Source: Ianthella basta
Taxonomy: Eukaryota; Porifera; Demospongiae; Verongiida; Ianthellidae
Length of the DNA stretch: 64,000 bases
Direction of reading: 5' to 3'
Assembly: GCA_964019415.1 (NCBI GenBank)
Contig: OZ025881.1
Span: 3,552,265 to 3,616,264, forward strand
The position numbers and the translations under genes were made by a program. Positions within the stretch are counted from its first letter, which is position 1. Each line of letters opens with the position of its first letter. The notes beneath the pieces were generated by a model that had not been told where the DNA came from, ran no database searches, and saw only the letters and a program-made list of their open reading frames with translations. Shown piece by piece: positions 44,120 through 55,851 of the stretch.

Positions 44120-44670
44120 GTGTCAAGTCTAATGAAAGTCACGGCTCGGAAGAAATGTTGGAAAGAAAGGGAAAATTGGCACCAGCTGGCAGCCGAACCC
44201 AGGACAACTTACGCCTAACGCGGGGTTTCAGCAGCCCAAGCCAACCAACCAGGCCGGAAAAATTTGCCCTTTCTCTTCTTATAGGTTAGTTCTGAACAAT
44301 GGAATGGTTCGACTAACCTTTGCAGGTGTGCCGCTAACTGCTGCCACTTAGAACCTGCATACAACAAGTCAGTGTGGAACGATGACAAGGTTCCACTAAC
44401 CTGAATGGGCAGGCTGCTAACTGCAGCCACTTATCAACCTGGTACTGTGCTCCTATTTTAGTTGTACGTAAGATGAACGAGTCGGTTGTAATCGTGTCAA
44501 GTCTAATGAAACTCGGAAGAAATGTTGGAAAGAAAGGGAAAATTGGCACCAGCTGGCAGCCGAACCCAGGACAACTTATGCCCTAACGCGGGGTTAGGTT
44601 AAAGGTTAGTTGAACCATTCCATCACTCGTAACTAGCCTATAAGGAGAGAAAGGGCGAATTGTTCCGGCC
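44120..44670. mobile_element. Composite foldback/MITE insertion related to 5,218-5,537
   Basis: It carries two direct copies of the block GTGTCAAGTCTAATGAAA, each followed by ATTGGCACCAGCTGGCAGCC (at about 44,120-44,235 and 44,492-44,600). An internal tandem (CCGCTAACTGCTGCCACTTA and GCTGCTAACTGCAGCCACTTA) lies between. The same block forms the arms of the CYLD-intron element. It truncates exon 2 of copy 7. Confidence 0.75.
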
Positions 44671-44969
44671 TGGTTGGTCATCAGCAGCACTTCAACAACA
44701 GCAACAGATGGTTTACCAAATTATGATCTCACACTAAACAGTGTCACCATGTTCCACAGTCTACTGTACATATGCATAGAGAGATAGTAAGTCTAATATG
44801 TACAGTCATATACCAATATGCTATGCCACTGTTACTGCTGTTGAACCAAATCTGATTCAATGCACAAATAGTTTTACTTGCTCGTAGTATCCCCATATAG
44901 ACAGCAATTCCATGTAGGATAATATGATGGAGTAAAAGACACTTTAAATGCTTCAATCCATGTAGTCAC

Positions 44970-45551
44970 ATGTTCCTCTTTGTATTCTTTCTCTTCAAGG
45001 CCATTTACCTCCATCGAAGGAAGCAGCAGCTCTCCAAGACTGACTGTCATCTGTGCTATTGGATCAGAGTCCTCTGTAGCACCTTTGGTGGTATCGGTGT
45101 GGTGGCAGTGGTGCAGTTACTTTCAGTGTATCTCTTCTACTGTGCACTGTATTTGATAGTGTCACCAATATTCACCATTGCATGGGTGTCTAGTATTGCA
45201 GCTTGCATTCTTATAGTCATTGTATGCATAACAATGCTACAGCAGATGGTCTGCTCTTGCTGCAAAGCATGCTCATTTGAAAGGATCATCAAAGGACTGG
45301 CCTTTCTTCTGTTGGGGCTGCTCTGCACTGTCATTAATTTCTATGTAGTCAAGCAACTGAAGGGAGATGAGCAAAACACCTTCAGTACTATTCATGATCT
45401 GCCAATATCACTGGTGTCTTCAGTTGTTACTGGCATGTACGGGTATATAGTGAAGAAGCTGCTATTTCAAAAGAAGGGAGATATCAGCAGAGAAGAGATA
45501 AAAGACATAGAATCAGCACCACTTATTCAGAAAGATGATAACACTCCATAA
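44970..45551 (+). pseudogene. Array copy 8 (class C), 5'-deleted; C-terminal membrane half remains open
   Basis: Family homology begins at 44972 (LFVFFLFKAIYLHRRKQQ), fused directly to intergenic array sequence ending ...AGTCACATG. Exon 1 and the first part of exon 2 are absent. The remaining 193 codons are open: about half of membrane segment 3, segments 4-7, the CSCCKAC loop, and the tail ESAPLIQKDDNTP with intact acidic dileucine. The junction creates an in-frame ATG. No signal peptide or known promoter is present, so expression is doubtful. It is the best guide to the class C sequence because copy 1 is more damaged. Confidence 0.8.
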
Positions 45552-46403
45552 AGTGTGAAGATATTGACATGTTGTGTAGTCTACATTGCTTGGACTTGGT
45601 AGTATGCATGTTTTTAAACAGTAGTATGCACATAATTATACACAATTATTATAGCTATATAACATATCCTACACTGTGTATATTCAATATTATTATGTGG
45701 CATTTGTGTGTTGCAGCTAACTGCTTTGCACAATCATGAGTACATGTTGCATAATAGTACAAATGTCAGTTTAATCTGTGATTGATTGTACATTTGATTT
45801 GGTGTGTACATCATGATCAGATCCAGTGTGTAATTAGTGGGACTATAGCAGGCATGTTTCTGTGACACACTCATACGTACCTGGACCAGCTCTAGTGTCT
45901 CTGGTAGTTTTGTAGTATGGCTAGCTAGACTATCTCAATATGCTCCAGGTGCAAATGGCCTAGCTAGCCAGACTAGTAGTTTCTGTGATCATGCACAGCC
46001 TCCTACAATTTGATGTGTAGCAATGTGCAGTCATGTACAACAGATGAGTCAGTGCATACATGTGCCTGTGTATCAGACAGTGTGCACGGTAGTGCTGGTC
46101 TGTGTGGGGGTGGTGGTGGTTGTCTGTATGTATGTTGTAATATATAAACAAAAAGTAGTGCTATTATCATTTTTTGCGCCTCAGTGAATATCTTAAACAC
46201 CCTTGGGCCTCGACCCAATATTTGGCATACCAACCTTCCTTTTACACCACAACATGTGTCAGTAGAGTACATGCGCTAGTTGCTGGTAGTAAAAGCCCAC
46301 CAGCGCAAGCCATTGGAGTGCACGATGCAGCAGGCAAAAGTAACTTGCAATTGGTGAATATACTGAAAACAGCAACCATTAGAAGTAGCAACTGGTAACT
46401 AAC
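45552..46403. repeat. Class C 3' flank and distal class A 5' flank
   Basis: Contains the empty site of the LINE at 20,401 (ATAACATATCCTACACTG) and the recurrent CACCCTTGGGCCTCGACCCA block. No gene is seen. Confidence 0.7.
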
Positions 46404-47385
46404 AAGTATTTCGAGTTAAAAAACTCGTCGGGCGCCAGGGCGCCCCTGAACCTCGAACTACTTGCTAGCAATTTTCCCATGTATGTTCAGTAAATCAGAT
46501 AGTTGGGGGTACAGTATTGTTGTTGGCCTGAAAGATACATCAAGATACACTAGACCGTTGGGTTTGCAAGAGTTTCAAGTCTCCAGAGCAGCCAGTCATA
46601 TCCAGTGAAAGCATCCCTACCAAACTGTCAAATGTTTGCCTACTGCTTTTTGATCTATATGACATTCTGAATGAGCAATTGTTACTTTGTGCCTGGAGGA
46701 GGAGTGTGCTGGCTAAAAGGCTACCCTATGATGACTCTATGAGCGAATCATGGCTATAATTATGTGTCATGACTCGCTGGTCTCCCATTATTGGCCTACG
46801 GGTCACTAGACTTCTGTTGTATTTAGGGCTGTACCTCGCAGAAAAACAGTTAAGTAAGCTTCCTACCACAATACTATTACTTAAACATGTTCTAGAAACA
46901 CTTTTCGTTCTTTGGATACACGGCGAAATGTAAGGAAAGGTGGTTTTGAGCCTAGCAAACAGAAAGCGTCGAGCGCGCGGCCATTTTACAATGTCCGTCA
47001 GTGATAATTGGAGCTGTATCTCGCGTAAGAGACGTTCCTTAGGCTTTTTATTAGTATCACTCTATTAACACATGTTTATGACCACATTTCGACCGATTCA
47101 AACACGGCGAAACGTCATTAGAGAGGATTTAAAGCTTTAGGCAAGCTTACAATTGCTTGCTGCAGCGTGCATTACAATGGCAGCAGTGCAGGTTCTGACC
47201 AGCTGTAACTTGCATGTGCTGGCCCGGAGCCACTGTAACTTGCACTGGTGGTCTTTTTCAATTACCAACTAGCGCAGATATTCTACTGGCACATGTGGTG
47301 GTATATATATATATAATTATACGAACATGAAGCCATACGAATACCTAAATCTGAAAACAATATAGGGGCGCCTTCGGCGCCCCAA
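46404..47385. mobile_element. Unclassified ~980-bp insertion upstream of copy 9
   Basis: It splits the class A 5' flank between GGTAACTAA and ATACAAATGATGTCACC, which adjoin in copy 2. The ends carry hairpins: CGAGTTAAAAAACTCG (46412-46427) with GGGCGCCAGGGCGCCCC just inside on the left, and GGGGCGCCTTCGGCGCCCC (47365-47383) on the right. Internal GGCTGTACCTCGC and AGCTGTATCTCGC repeats are spaced about 195 bp apart. There is no coding sequence. It lies about 225 bp before the ATG of copy 9. Confidence 0.65.
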
Positions 47386-47496
47386 AAATACAAATGATGT
47401 CACCATCTGATGTCAGTGTTCAGTACAAGCTGTTATTCATCTCTGAGGTACATTTTGGGAATGACCAAGTCAAACGTGAAAATAGGAAAGCCAACC

Positions 47497-47503
47497 TATA
47501 AAG
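47497..47503 (+). promoter_or_regulatory. TATA-like element of copy 9
   Basis: TATAAAG, followed by TTTTTCAGTATAACACTGCA, in the conserved class A promoter block. Confidence 0.45.
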
Positions 47504-47607
47504 AAACAAGCAAAGCCATTTTTCAGTATAACACTGCACTGTTTATGACAGGTTTCAAGCCAGTGGAGATACAGTTATAGACTGCCTTATTTCTGAGCAC
47601 AAAGACT

Positions 47608-49295
47608 ATGATCAGCTACTCCCATCTGCTGCTGCTCATCACCGTGACAACTGTCACCACAGCAACCCAGCCAGCAATGGGCAATGCCAGTGGAGGAAGG
47701 TCTACCTCTAACGGATGCATCAGTGACTGGAAAGGACTGAAGAAGGCTTACCTTGACCGTCAGTCCAGTGCTGATGTGAAGAACTCCATCTTCAACTTCT
47801 ATCCCAGTGATGTCATCAACTACGGTGTGTTAGCTATGTTCTATGATGTGGGACCACCTCCCAACACCAGCACCAGTGGGAGAAGAGAGTGCTGCCAGCG
47901 AGGAAGCAAGGACTGCATCATTCACTTCATCTACAGGTTCAAGATCTTCAGAGACATATATCCACCACTGCTATATGTTCGAGGAGGTCATGACAAAATC
48001 AGCAGTTTTTCATCATATGGATTAACTCAGCTCTGCTGGTCACCACCACCACTATGCAACAGTAGCTTGATGGAAAAATGCCTGTATGAATTCTCTAATC
48101 AGGTATAATTCATTTTAAACATGCAACATAGATACATCGGTTAAGCTGTATACCAGGGCAAGGCGTCAACATGTTGCATGAACTGTAGCTACATGCATAC
48201 ATATTTAATGCAGTAACAGTTGTTCAACTGATAGTGCACACAATGTCATGCATTCACCCTAAACTGCTTAAATATATGAACAATAATTGTTGCATTTCTT
48301 CAGTTTGTAGGTCTGGTACTTGATGAAAACCTTGCAAATGGTCAGGTATTTGCCTATGTATACGATTCTGCCAGACTCTTTCAATCCAACATTCAGAATA
48401 TTCTAACTGCCATCCCCATCCTCCTGTTCGCCACTGTGGGTCTGTTCCTGGTCCTCTACATGCACCACAGCTGGGGAACAATGAGTACAGTGATGACTCA
48501 CTCACAGTGGGCAAGACACATTATGAGGGCCACCATGCTGGCATCATGGGTACTATTTCTGTGGATGATATTGCACTTCTACACAACAACAAAAGTAGCA
48601 AGTGATGTTGTTCGAGAGAAAAACCAGTCAGCCTGTTTCAAGATATTTACACTCCACAGGTGACTTCTGGCTATGTTCAGTTTGGCTCCTTCCTGGCCAT
48701 ATTGCTCTTTGAAGCTCCTTTACTCATTGTGTACTTCTGCAAGTTCACTGACCTCCACAATAGGAAGCAGCAGCTCTCCAAGTCTAACTGTCATCTGTGC
48801 TACTGGATCACAGTCCTCTGTGACACACTCGGTGGTATCGGTGTGGTGGCAGCTGTCCAGATTGCTTCAGTATACATCTTCTATATTGCACTGTTCTTAA
48901 CAGTGTCACCCCTTTTCACTGTTGCATGGGTTATGAACGGGATAGCTTATATTACTGTAGGCACTGTGTGTGCCATGATGCTACTGGAGATGGTCAGCTC
49001 TTGCTGTAAAACATGTTCATTTGAAAGAATCTTCAAAGGACTGGCCTTCCTTCTGTTGGGAATGCTCTGCATTGTTCTCAATTCCTATGCAGTTAAGCTA
49101 GTGAGGGATGATAAGCAAAGCAACCATAACTCCATTCGTGATCTGTTGACATCACTGGTGTCTTCAGTCATTATCACTATATACGGGTATATATTGAAGA
49201 AGCTGTTGCATCAGAAGAAGGAAGGTGTGGGTATGAAAGAGAAAGAAATCTTGGAATCGACACCACTGATTCAGAATGAACAGAAGATTCCATAA
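47608..49295 (+). pseudogene. Array copy 9 (class A), single 1-bp deletion in exon 2
   Basis: Exon 1 is 47608-48102 (165 codons; the first Met is AAG as in copy 4, so MISYSH is the start). Exon 2 is 48304-49295. It matches intact class A copies except that CGAGAGGAAAAACC is CGAGAGAAAAACC at about 48,615-48,620, which shifts frame after VVRE. An in-frame 3-bp deletion follows in the VYFCKF segment. Downstream the original frame is open to the stop (211 codons, tail ESTPLIQNEQKIP). It is a recent pseudogene or an assembly error. If the base is real, the product ends after membrane segment 2. Confidence 0.8.
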
Positions 49296-50062
49296 TGTTT
49301 GAAGATATTGACATGTTGTAAGCCTGCATTGCTGGTGTGTCCTATACAGTACATTAGTTTGGGTGTCTTAAAGAGCATGCTGTGTATAGGCATAATGCTG
49401 ATCAGTACTAGTTTCAATAAATTAATGTATTTCCTGTGCATTCCACATCACACTTTTTGCTTAATTATACTTTGGACCTAATGTGTATGTGCAGTATATT
49501 TCATGTTAAACTTCATCCCATGTTGTACATGGCTGTTTGGTGCCCACATGCAAGTACCTTTGTTCATTAGATAATAGAGTAGAATGCACTAGAATCCATT
49601 AATTTCAACAGTTGATTCACCTTGCGGTGAGATCATGCATCAGGGTCCTCTGTAGTCCTATCCATATGCTCCACAGGACATCATCCCCAGTGTGTCAACT
49701 ATTGTATGCACCTATTACATCAATTGTATAAACAGGACACACTCCTGTGTCCACACAGTGTATAAGGAACCAAGAAATAGTGAGAAAGTAGTGGCTACCA
49801 TATCATGAAAGTGAAGGAAGATGGTTGCTGTATGTAGGTCTAACAGTGATGAAAGCAACACCAGTCAGTGTTAGTCAACTGGAGCAGGAGTTACTTCTAC
49901 TCAACAGGTGTTGTGTGCTCATGTAGCTTTACACATATGTAACATACATACACTAGCATGTCATTGAACTTATGCAGAAACCATTTATCAGAGTGACACA
50001 CTGCACTGCAAAAAACGGATTTCAATCCACTTATGGCTATTTGATCTGTTTTACTGAGTGTG
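49296..50062. repeat. Class A 3' flank / class B 5' flank, with a local inversion
   Basis: AATAAA lies at 49416-49421. At about 49,598-49,682 the block CACCTTGCGGTGAGATCATG...TATCCATATGCTCCACAGGA is the reverse complement of what copies 4, 6 and 11 have in the same place. Confidence 0.7.
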
Positions 50063-50865
50063 ATGACTATGATCTGCAGCTCTATTATTCTACTGCCCTT
50101 CATTGCCCTGGCAACCATCACCATAGCAGACCAACTAGTAAAAGGTGATGCCAGTATTGAAGGACTGTCCTACCCTGGAGGATGTATCAGTGACTGGAGA
50201 GGACTGAAGAAGGCCTACCTTGACCGTCAGTCCAGTGCTGATGTGGAGAACTCCATCTTCAACTTCTATCCCAGTGATGACATTAACTACGGTGTTCTAG
50301 TCATGTTCTATAATGTGGGACCACTTCCCAACACCAGCACCAGTGAGAAAAGGGAGTGCTGCCAGCGAGGAAACAAGGACTGCATCATTCACTTCATCTA
50401 CAGGATCAGGGTCTTCAGATACATTTCTCCACAGCTGTTGCATGTCCGCGCTGGTCATAGAACATTCAATAGCTCTAGATCTAGATATGCATATGAGATA
50501 GCTGAACTCTGCTGGTCACCACCATCACTTTGCAGCAATAGCCAGATGGAGAGGGATCTGCAGGCATTCTCCAAGCAGGTGCATTGTAAGTGTTATAGCC
50601 ATACATTAGTATAAAGACATTCAGCACAACGAGCTGGAATGTGTTTTAGCTGCAGTGGGCACAATACTGTTCAAGCACCAATATATATTCTATACAATTA
50701 TTGATATTATTGAATAATAATGGTTGTGTCATTGTTTCAGTTTGTAGGTCTGTTACTTGATGAAAACTTTCTAAACAGCCAAGTATCAGGCTATGTGTAT
50801 AGTGCTTCCAGAGCCATTCAATACAGTCTTGCAAGTGTTCTAACTGCCATCCCCATCCTCCTGTT
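50063..50865 (+). pseudogene. Array copy 10 (class B), truncated in exon 2 at a LINE
   Basis: Exon 1 is 50063-50578 (172 codons, MTMICSSIILLPFIALATIT leader) and fully open. The ectodomain has class B features and several private changes (MFYNVGPLPN, SEKRECC). Exon 2 begins at 50741 and reads FVGLLLDENFLNSQVSGYVY to TAIPILLL, then ends at the LINE at 50,866. No other membrane segments follow on the far side of the LINE; array intergenic sequence does. The deletion therefore predates, or came with, the LINE insertion. Confidence 0.85.
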
Positions 50866-50869
50866 AGGT

Positions 50870-51820
50870 TAGGTAGGTTAGGTACAATTTCAGGTTAAGA
50901 GTGGAGTAAGGCAGGGCTGTCCCCTATCCCCGTGGCTTTTTAACATCTTTATTGACAGAATAGTGACAGAAGCAAGAAAGAAGTTCTATGGCAGTGTACA
51001 GCTATCTACAGGGCAGTTGGAGGTATTAATATTTGCAGATGACCTGGTGATGCTGGCGGAGACTGAGAAAGCACCACAACACAATTTACAGAAGCTGAAT
51101 GAGAGATTGGATGAATGGGGAATGAAGGCAAACTGGCAAAAGACGAGGATTATGAGAGTTGGAAGAAAGCATGAGGTGTGTATTGTCAAAGTTAAGGGAG
51201 AGAGAGTAGAACAAGTAAAGGAGATGAAGTACTTGGGGACAATGATCAGTAGTGATGGGAGTATGGACAGTGAGGTGGAGCAGAGAATAGGAATGGCGTC
51301 GAGGATGGTGAAGGCAATTGGAAGCACAGTGCTGGGAAGGAAGGAACTGACAAAGGGGACAAAACTGAGGGTGGTGAATGCTATGGTGATTCCCACGTTG
51401 ACTTACGGGTGTGAAGCATGGGCATTGCAGGCAAGACATAAGGGAAGAATACAGGCTACACAAATGAGAGTGTTAAGATGGATAGAGGGGGTATCAAGGT
51501 TAGAGAGAATAAGGAATGTGGATCTTAGGGGCAGATTGAGGCAGGAGGGAGTTTTGAATCGTGTAAATAGACGGCAGCAGAAGTGGAAGCAAAGATTAGA
51601 GGAGATGAGCAGGTAGAGTGACGAAGATAGTGTATGATGGTGAGGTTCCAGGAAAGCACTCTCGAGGAAGACCTAGAATGAGGTGGACTAATAATTTTGC
51701 TTAACTTTATATATTATAAACTGAGTTATGACAATTTTTTTCTCTCCTGCAGTTGTATTAGGGCGACCTCCCACATGGGAGATAAACCCTCATGTGCATT
51801 GATTGATTGATTGATTGATT
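50870..51820 (+). mobile_element. 5'-truncated LINE with RT C-terminal half
   Basis: Flanked by GTTAGGT at 50863-50869 and 51821-51827. The RT translation begins VKSGVRQGCPLSPWLFNIFI, followed by LEVLIFADDLVML (the catalytic FADD box) and KEMKYLGTMISSDGS, and runs to 51,616. After a frameshift near 51,608 the typical LINE C-terminus RGRPRMRW follows in another frame. The 3' end is a (GATT)n tail at about 51,798-51,820. The order is that of non-LTR retrotransposons; the clade is not assigned. It is related to the relic at 12,567-13,300. Confidence 0.85.
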
Positions 51821-51827
51821 GTTAGGT

Positions 51828-53180
51828 ATAGGAAGAAAGGCAATGTCCCACAACGTATCACGCACCCTTGTCATCAGTAGCACTTCAACAGCAGCAACAG
51901 ATGATTTACTAAAATTATGACCTCACACTAAACAATGCCACTGTGTTCCACTAACCATGTATGAATGTATGTATGTATACTGCCGGGCTATATGGAGAGA
52001 GTCTGAATATGTAATCTGATGCACAGAATGCAGAGTCTACATGATTAATGTGCTATGCCACTGTAACTGCTATTGAACCAAAACTGATCCAATGCACAAA
52101 TAGCTTTACTTGTCTGTAGTAATCTCATGCACATAGACGGCGCTTCCATGTTATATATATGTATGATAGAGTAAGAGACACTTCTGCTTCAGAACGGCTA
52201 TGAAAGTTACCAAAGAGCTGAGGATGGGTATACAGTACATGCATAAAAGTGGTGAACAGTGGACTGTTTGGAGTGTAAGCTGGAGAAAGTGGCCAGGGAC
52301 AAGTGGGCTCCAAACAGAGTGGACACAATTTGACTTTTACATGAAGCAACACTGGCCAGCTGTAGTGTGCAGCCATCAAGCACATGTGTACACCAGAGGG
52401 CTGTATAACCAGATACACTTCTGAATGTAGTACACTGCAATTGGGGCTTAGTTTATGCATTTTTATGTACTGTTCATGTTAGCAATGGTGGTTATGTAGC
52501 TAGTTATGCAATTGTCTATCTATTTACTTTGCAACAGAGTATATTTTAATGGTTAAGGATCACACAGGCTGAAGCCACATATAGTGCACACCTACGATAT
52601 CACTGGCCATTTTCAGTGTTAAGTTAATTCATGTTATCTCAGAGGTATACATTTTGGGAAAAATCAAGTTAAAAGTGAAGGGAAAGGCCACCAGTCTGGT
52701 ATGCAAGTCAAGCATGTATGCACTGCGTGCACAGCGTGCACGATAGTGCTGTATATGTAGGGGTGGTGGTGGTGGTTGTTTGTATGTTCTAATACAAACG
52801 AAAAGTAGTGCTATTACCATTTTTCGCACTTCAGTCGATATCTTAAGCACCCTTGGGCCTCGACCTAATGTTTGCCATACCAAACTCTGTTATAAATGCA
52901 TTATATACTACCACAAATGCAACATGTGTCAGTAGAGTACATGTGCTAGTTGCTGGTAGAAAAGCCCACCAGAGCAAGCTATTGGAGTGCACGATGCAGC
53001 AGGCAAAGTAACTTGCAATTGTAGAATATACTGAGAATAGCAACCATTAGAAGTAGCAACTGGTAACGGAAATATGAATGATGTCACCATCTGATGTCAC
53101 CGTTCAGTACAAGTTGTTATGCATCTCTGAGGTACATTTTGGGAATGACCAAGTCAAACGTGAAAATTGGAAAGCTAATC
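51828..53180. repeat. Array intergenic unit and class A 5' flank between copies 10 and 11
   Basis: TATAGGAAGAAAGGCAATGT and following text match 60,760 onward. The join to the class A 5' flank (CACCCTTGGGCCTCGACC block) is at about 52,700. No gene is seen. Confidence 0.7.
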
Positions 53181-53210
53181 TATAAAAAACAAGCAAAACC
53201 ATTTTTCAGT
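53181..53210 (+). promoter_or_regulatory. Core promoter of copy 11 (TATA plus initiator)
   Basis: TATAAAAAA at 53181-53189 and TCAGT at 53206-53210, with 27 bp between the first T and the initiator A, 77 bp before the ATG. Confidence 0.6.
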
Positions 53211-53284
53211 ATAACACTGCACTGCATATGACAGGTTTCAAGCCAGTGGAGATACAGTTATAGACTGCCTTATTTCCGAGCACA

Positions 53285-54986
53285 ATGACTATGATCAGCT
53301 ACTCCCATCTACTGCTGCTCATCACCGTGACAACTGTCACCACAGCAACCCGGCCAGCAAGGGGCAATGCCAGTGAAGGAAGGTTCAACTCTAACGGATG
53401 TATCAGTGACTGGAGAGGACTGAAGAAGGCTTACCTTGACCGTCAGTCCAGTGCTGATGTGGAGAACTCCATCTTCACCTTCTATCCCAGTGATGCCATC
53501 AACTTCGGTGTGCTGGTCATGTTCTATGATGTGGGACCACCTCCCAACACCAGCACCAGTGGGAGAAGAGAGTGTTGCCAGCGAGAAAGCGAAGACTGCA
53601 TCATTCACTTCATCTACAGGTTCAAGATCTTCAGAGACATATATCCACCTCTGCTATATGTTCGTGCAGGTCATGACAAAGTTAGCAGTTATTCATCATA
53701 TGGATTAACCCAGCTCTGCTGGTCACCACCACCACTATGCAACAACAGCTCGATGGAGAAATGCCTGTATGAATTCTCTAAGCAGGTACAATTGATTATA
53801 AAGAGGTAACATAGATACATCAGTTAAGCTGTCAGAGGCAAGGTGCCAACATGTTGCATGAACTGTAGCCACATGCATACATATTTAATGCAGTAACGGT
53901 TATCTAACTGAATAATATGCACACGAAATTATGCAATCACCCTAAACTGCTAAATTAAACATATGAATAATGGTTGTTGCATTTTTTTAGTTTGTAGGTC
54001 TGGTACTTGATGAAAACCTTGCAGATGGCCAAGAATTAACATACGTATACAGTTCTTCCAGAGTCTTTCAATCCAGCATTCAGGGTACCCTAACTGCCAT
54101 CCCCATCCTCCTGTTCGCCACTGTGGGCCTGTTCCTTGTTCTCTACATGCACCATAGCTGGGGAACAATGAGCACAGTGATGACTCACTCACAGATGGCA
54201 AGACACATCATGAGGGCCACCATGTTGGCATCATGGGTACTATTTCTGTGGATGATATTGCACTTCTACAGAACAACAAAAGTAGCAAGTGATGCAGTTC
54301 AAGAGGAAAAACCAGTTAGCCTGTTTCAAGATATTTACACTCCACAGGTGACTGCTGGCTATGTTCAGTTTGGCTCCTTCCTGGCCATATTGCTCTTTGA
54401 AGCTCCTTTCCTCATTGTCTACTTCTTCTGCAAGTTCACTGACCTCCACAATAGGAAGCAGCAGCTCTCCAAGACTAAATGTCATCTGTGCTACTGGATC
54501 ACAGTCCTCTGTGACACACTTGGTGGTATTGGTGTGGTGGCAGCTGTTCAGATTGCTTCAGTATACATCTTCTATATTGCACTGTTCTTAACAGTGTCAC
54601 CCATTTTCACTATTGCATGGGTTATGAACGGGATAGCTTATATTACTGTAGGCAGTGTGTGTGCCATAATGCTACTGGAGATGGCCACCTCTTGCTGTAA
54701 AACATGTTCATTTGAAAGAATCTTCAAAGGACTGGCCTTTCTTCTGTTGGGAATGCTCTGCATTGCTCTCAATTACTATGCAGTTAAGATAGTGAGGGAT
54801 GATAAAAAGAGCAACCATAACTCCATTCGTGATCTGCTAACATCACTGGTGTCTTCAGTCATTATTGCCATATATGGGTATATAGTGAAGAAGCTGTTGT
54901 ATCGGAAGAAGGAAGGTGTGGGTATGAAAGAGAAGGAAATCTTGGAATCAACACCACTGATTCAGAATGAACAGAACATTCCATAA
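53285..54986 (+). CDS. Array copy 11 (class A), intact signal-peptide 7-TM membrane protein
   Basis: Exon 1 is 53285-53785 (167 codons), intron 53786-53990 (acceptor TTTTTTTAG), exon 2 53991-54986 (331 codons plus TAA), giving 498 residues. The signal peptide ends near TTVTTATRPARG. The ectodomain includes GCISDWRGLKKAYLDR, RRECCQRESEDC and QLCWSPPPLC, with potential N-glycosylation at PNTST and CNNSS. Seven membrane segments lie at roughly 200-220, 244-261, 292-313, 345-367, 372-399, 410-431 and 448-467. The tail is ESTPLIQNEQNIP; its E..PLI has the acidic dileucine form of lysosome-directed membrane proteins such as LIMP-2. Of the three intact copies this is the closest to a consensus, with all promoter elements and AATAAA at 55108-55113. 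Function is unknown. Confidence 0.87.
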
Positions 54987-55107
54987 TGTTTGAAGATATT
55001 GACATGTTGTAAGCCTGCATTGCTTGCGTGTCCTATACAGTACATTAGTTTGGGTGTCTTAAAAGAGCATGCTGTGTATAGGCATAATGCTGATCAGTAC
55101 TAGTTTC

Positions 55108-55113
55108 AATAAA
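55108..55113 (+). terminator. Polyadenylation signal of copy 11
   Basis: AATAAA 122 bp after the stop codon, conserved in position with copy 9 (49416-49421). Confidence 0.55.
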
Positions 55114-55851
55114 TTATTGTATTTCCTGTGCATTCCACATCACCCTTTTCGCTTAAGTATACTTGGACCTAATGTGTATGTGCAGTATATTTCATGTTAA
55201 ACTTCATCCCATGTTGTACATGGCTGTTTGGTGCCCACATGCATGCACCTGTGTTGATTAGATTGAGAGTAGAAGGCACTAGAATCCAGGAAATGGCTGT
55301 GCATGTATGCATTGTGTATGGTGTCCTGTGGAGCATATGGATAGGACTACAGAGGACCCTGATGCACGATCTCACTGCAAGGTGAACCAACTGTTGAAAT
55401 TAATGGTCAGTCTACTTCTGTACACACTGTTACAAAACCACAACCTCATTGGTATTGTACATTCATATGTGCTTCTGTACAAAGTGGTAGGGCTGCAACA
55501 GATAGTAGATATTCACATCTGGATATCCTGACCTACCATATGTTCATTTGATAATCTGGCATATAATTAAGTAGTCTTGAAATTAACCCCAGTGTGTCAA
55601 CTACTGTATTCTAAATAATATATACAGAAACCTTTTCTTCAGAGTGACACCAGTCATTGGTAGCCAACTAGAGCATGAGTTACTTCTCCCCAACAGGTGT
55701 TGTGTGCTCATGTAGCTATACTTTCTGCACATATGTACATACACTAGCATGAGCTTTCAGAATATACAGAACCTTTATTCAGAGTGACACTGCACTGCAG
55801 AGAACAAATTTCAAGCCAGTTGTAGCTATCAGGCCTGTTTTACTGAGTGTG
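55114..55851. repeat. Class A 3' flank / class B 5' flank (between copies 11 and 12)
   Basis: Matches the corresponding flanks after copies 4 and 6. No gene is seen. Confidence 0.65.

Noticed and set aside
46404-47385. Helitron assignment for the insertion before copy 9
   Set aside because: The hairpins are suggestive, but neither orientation gives a TC start with a CTRR end at an A|T site.
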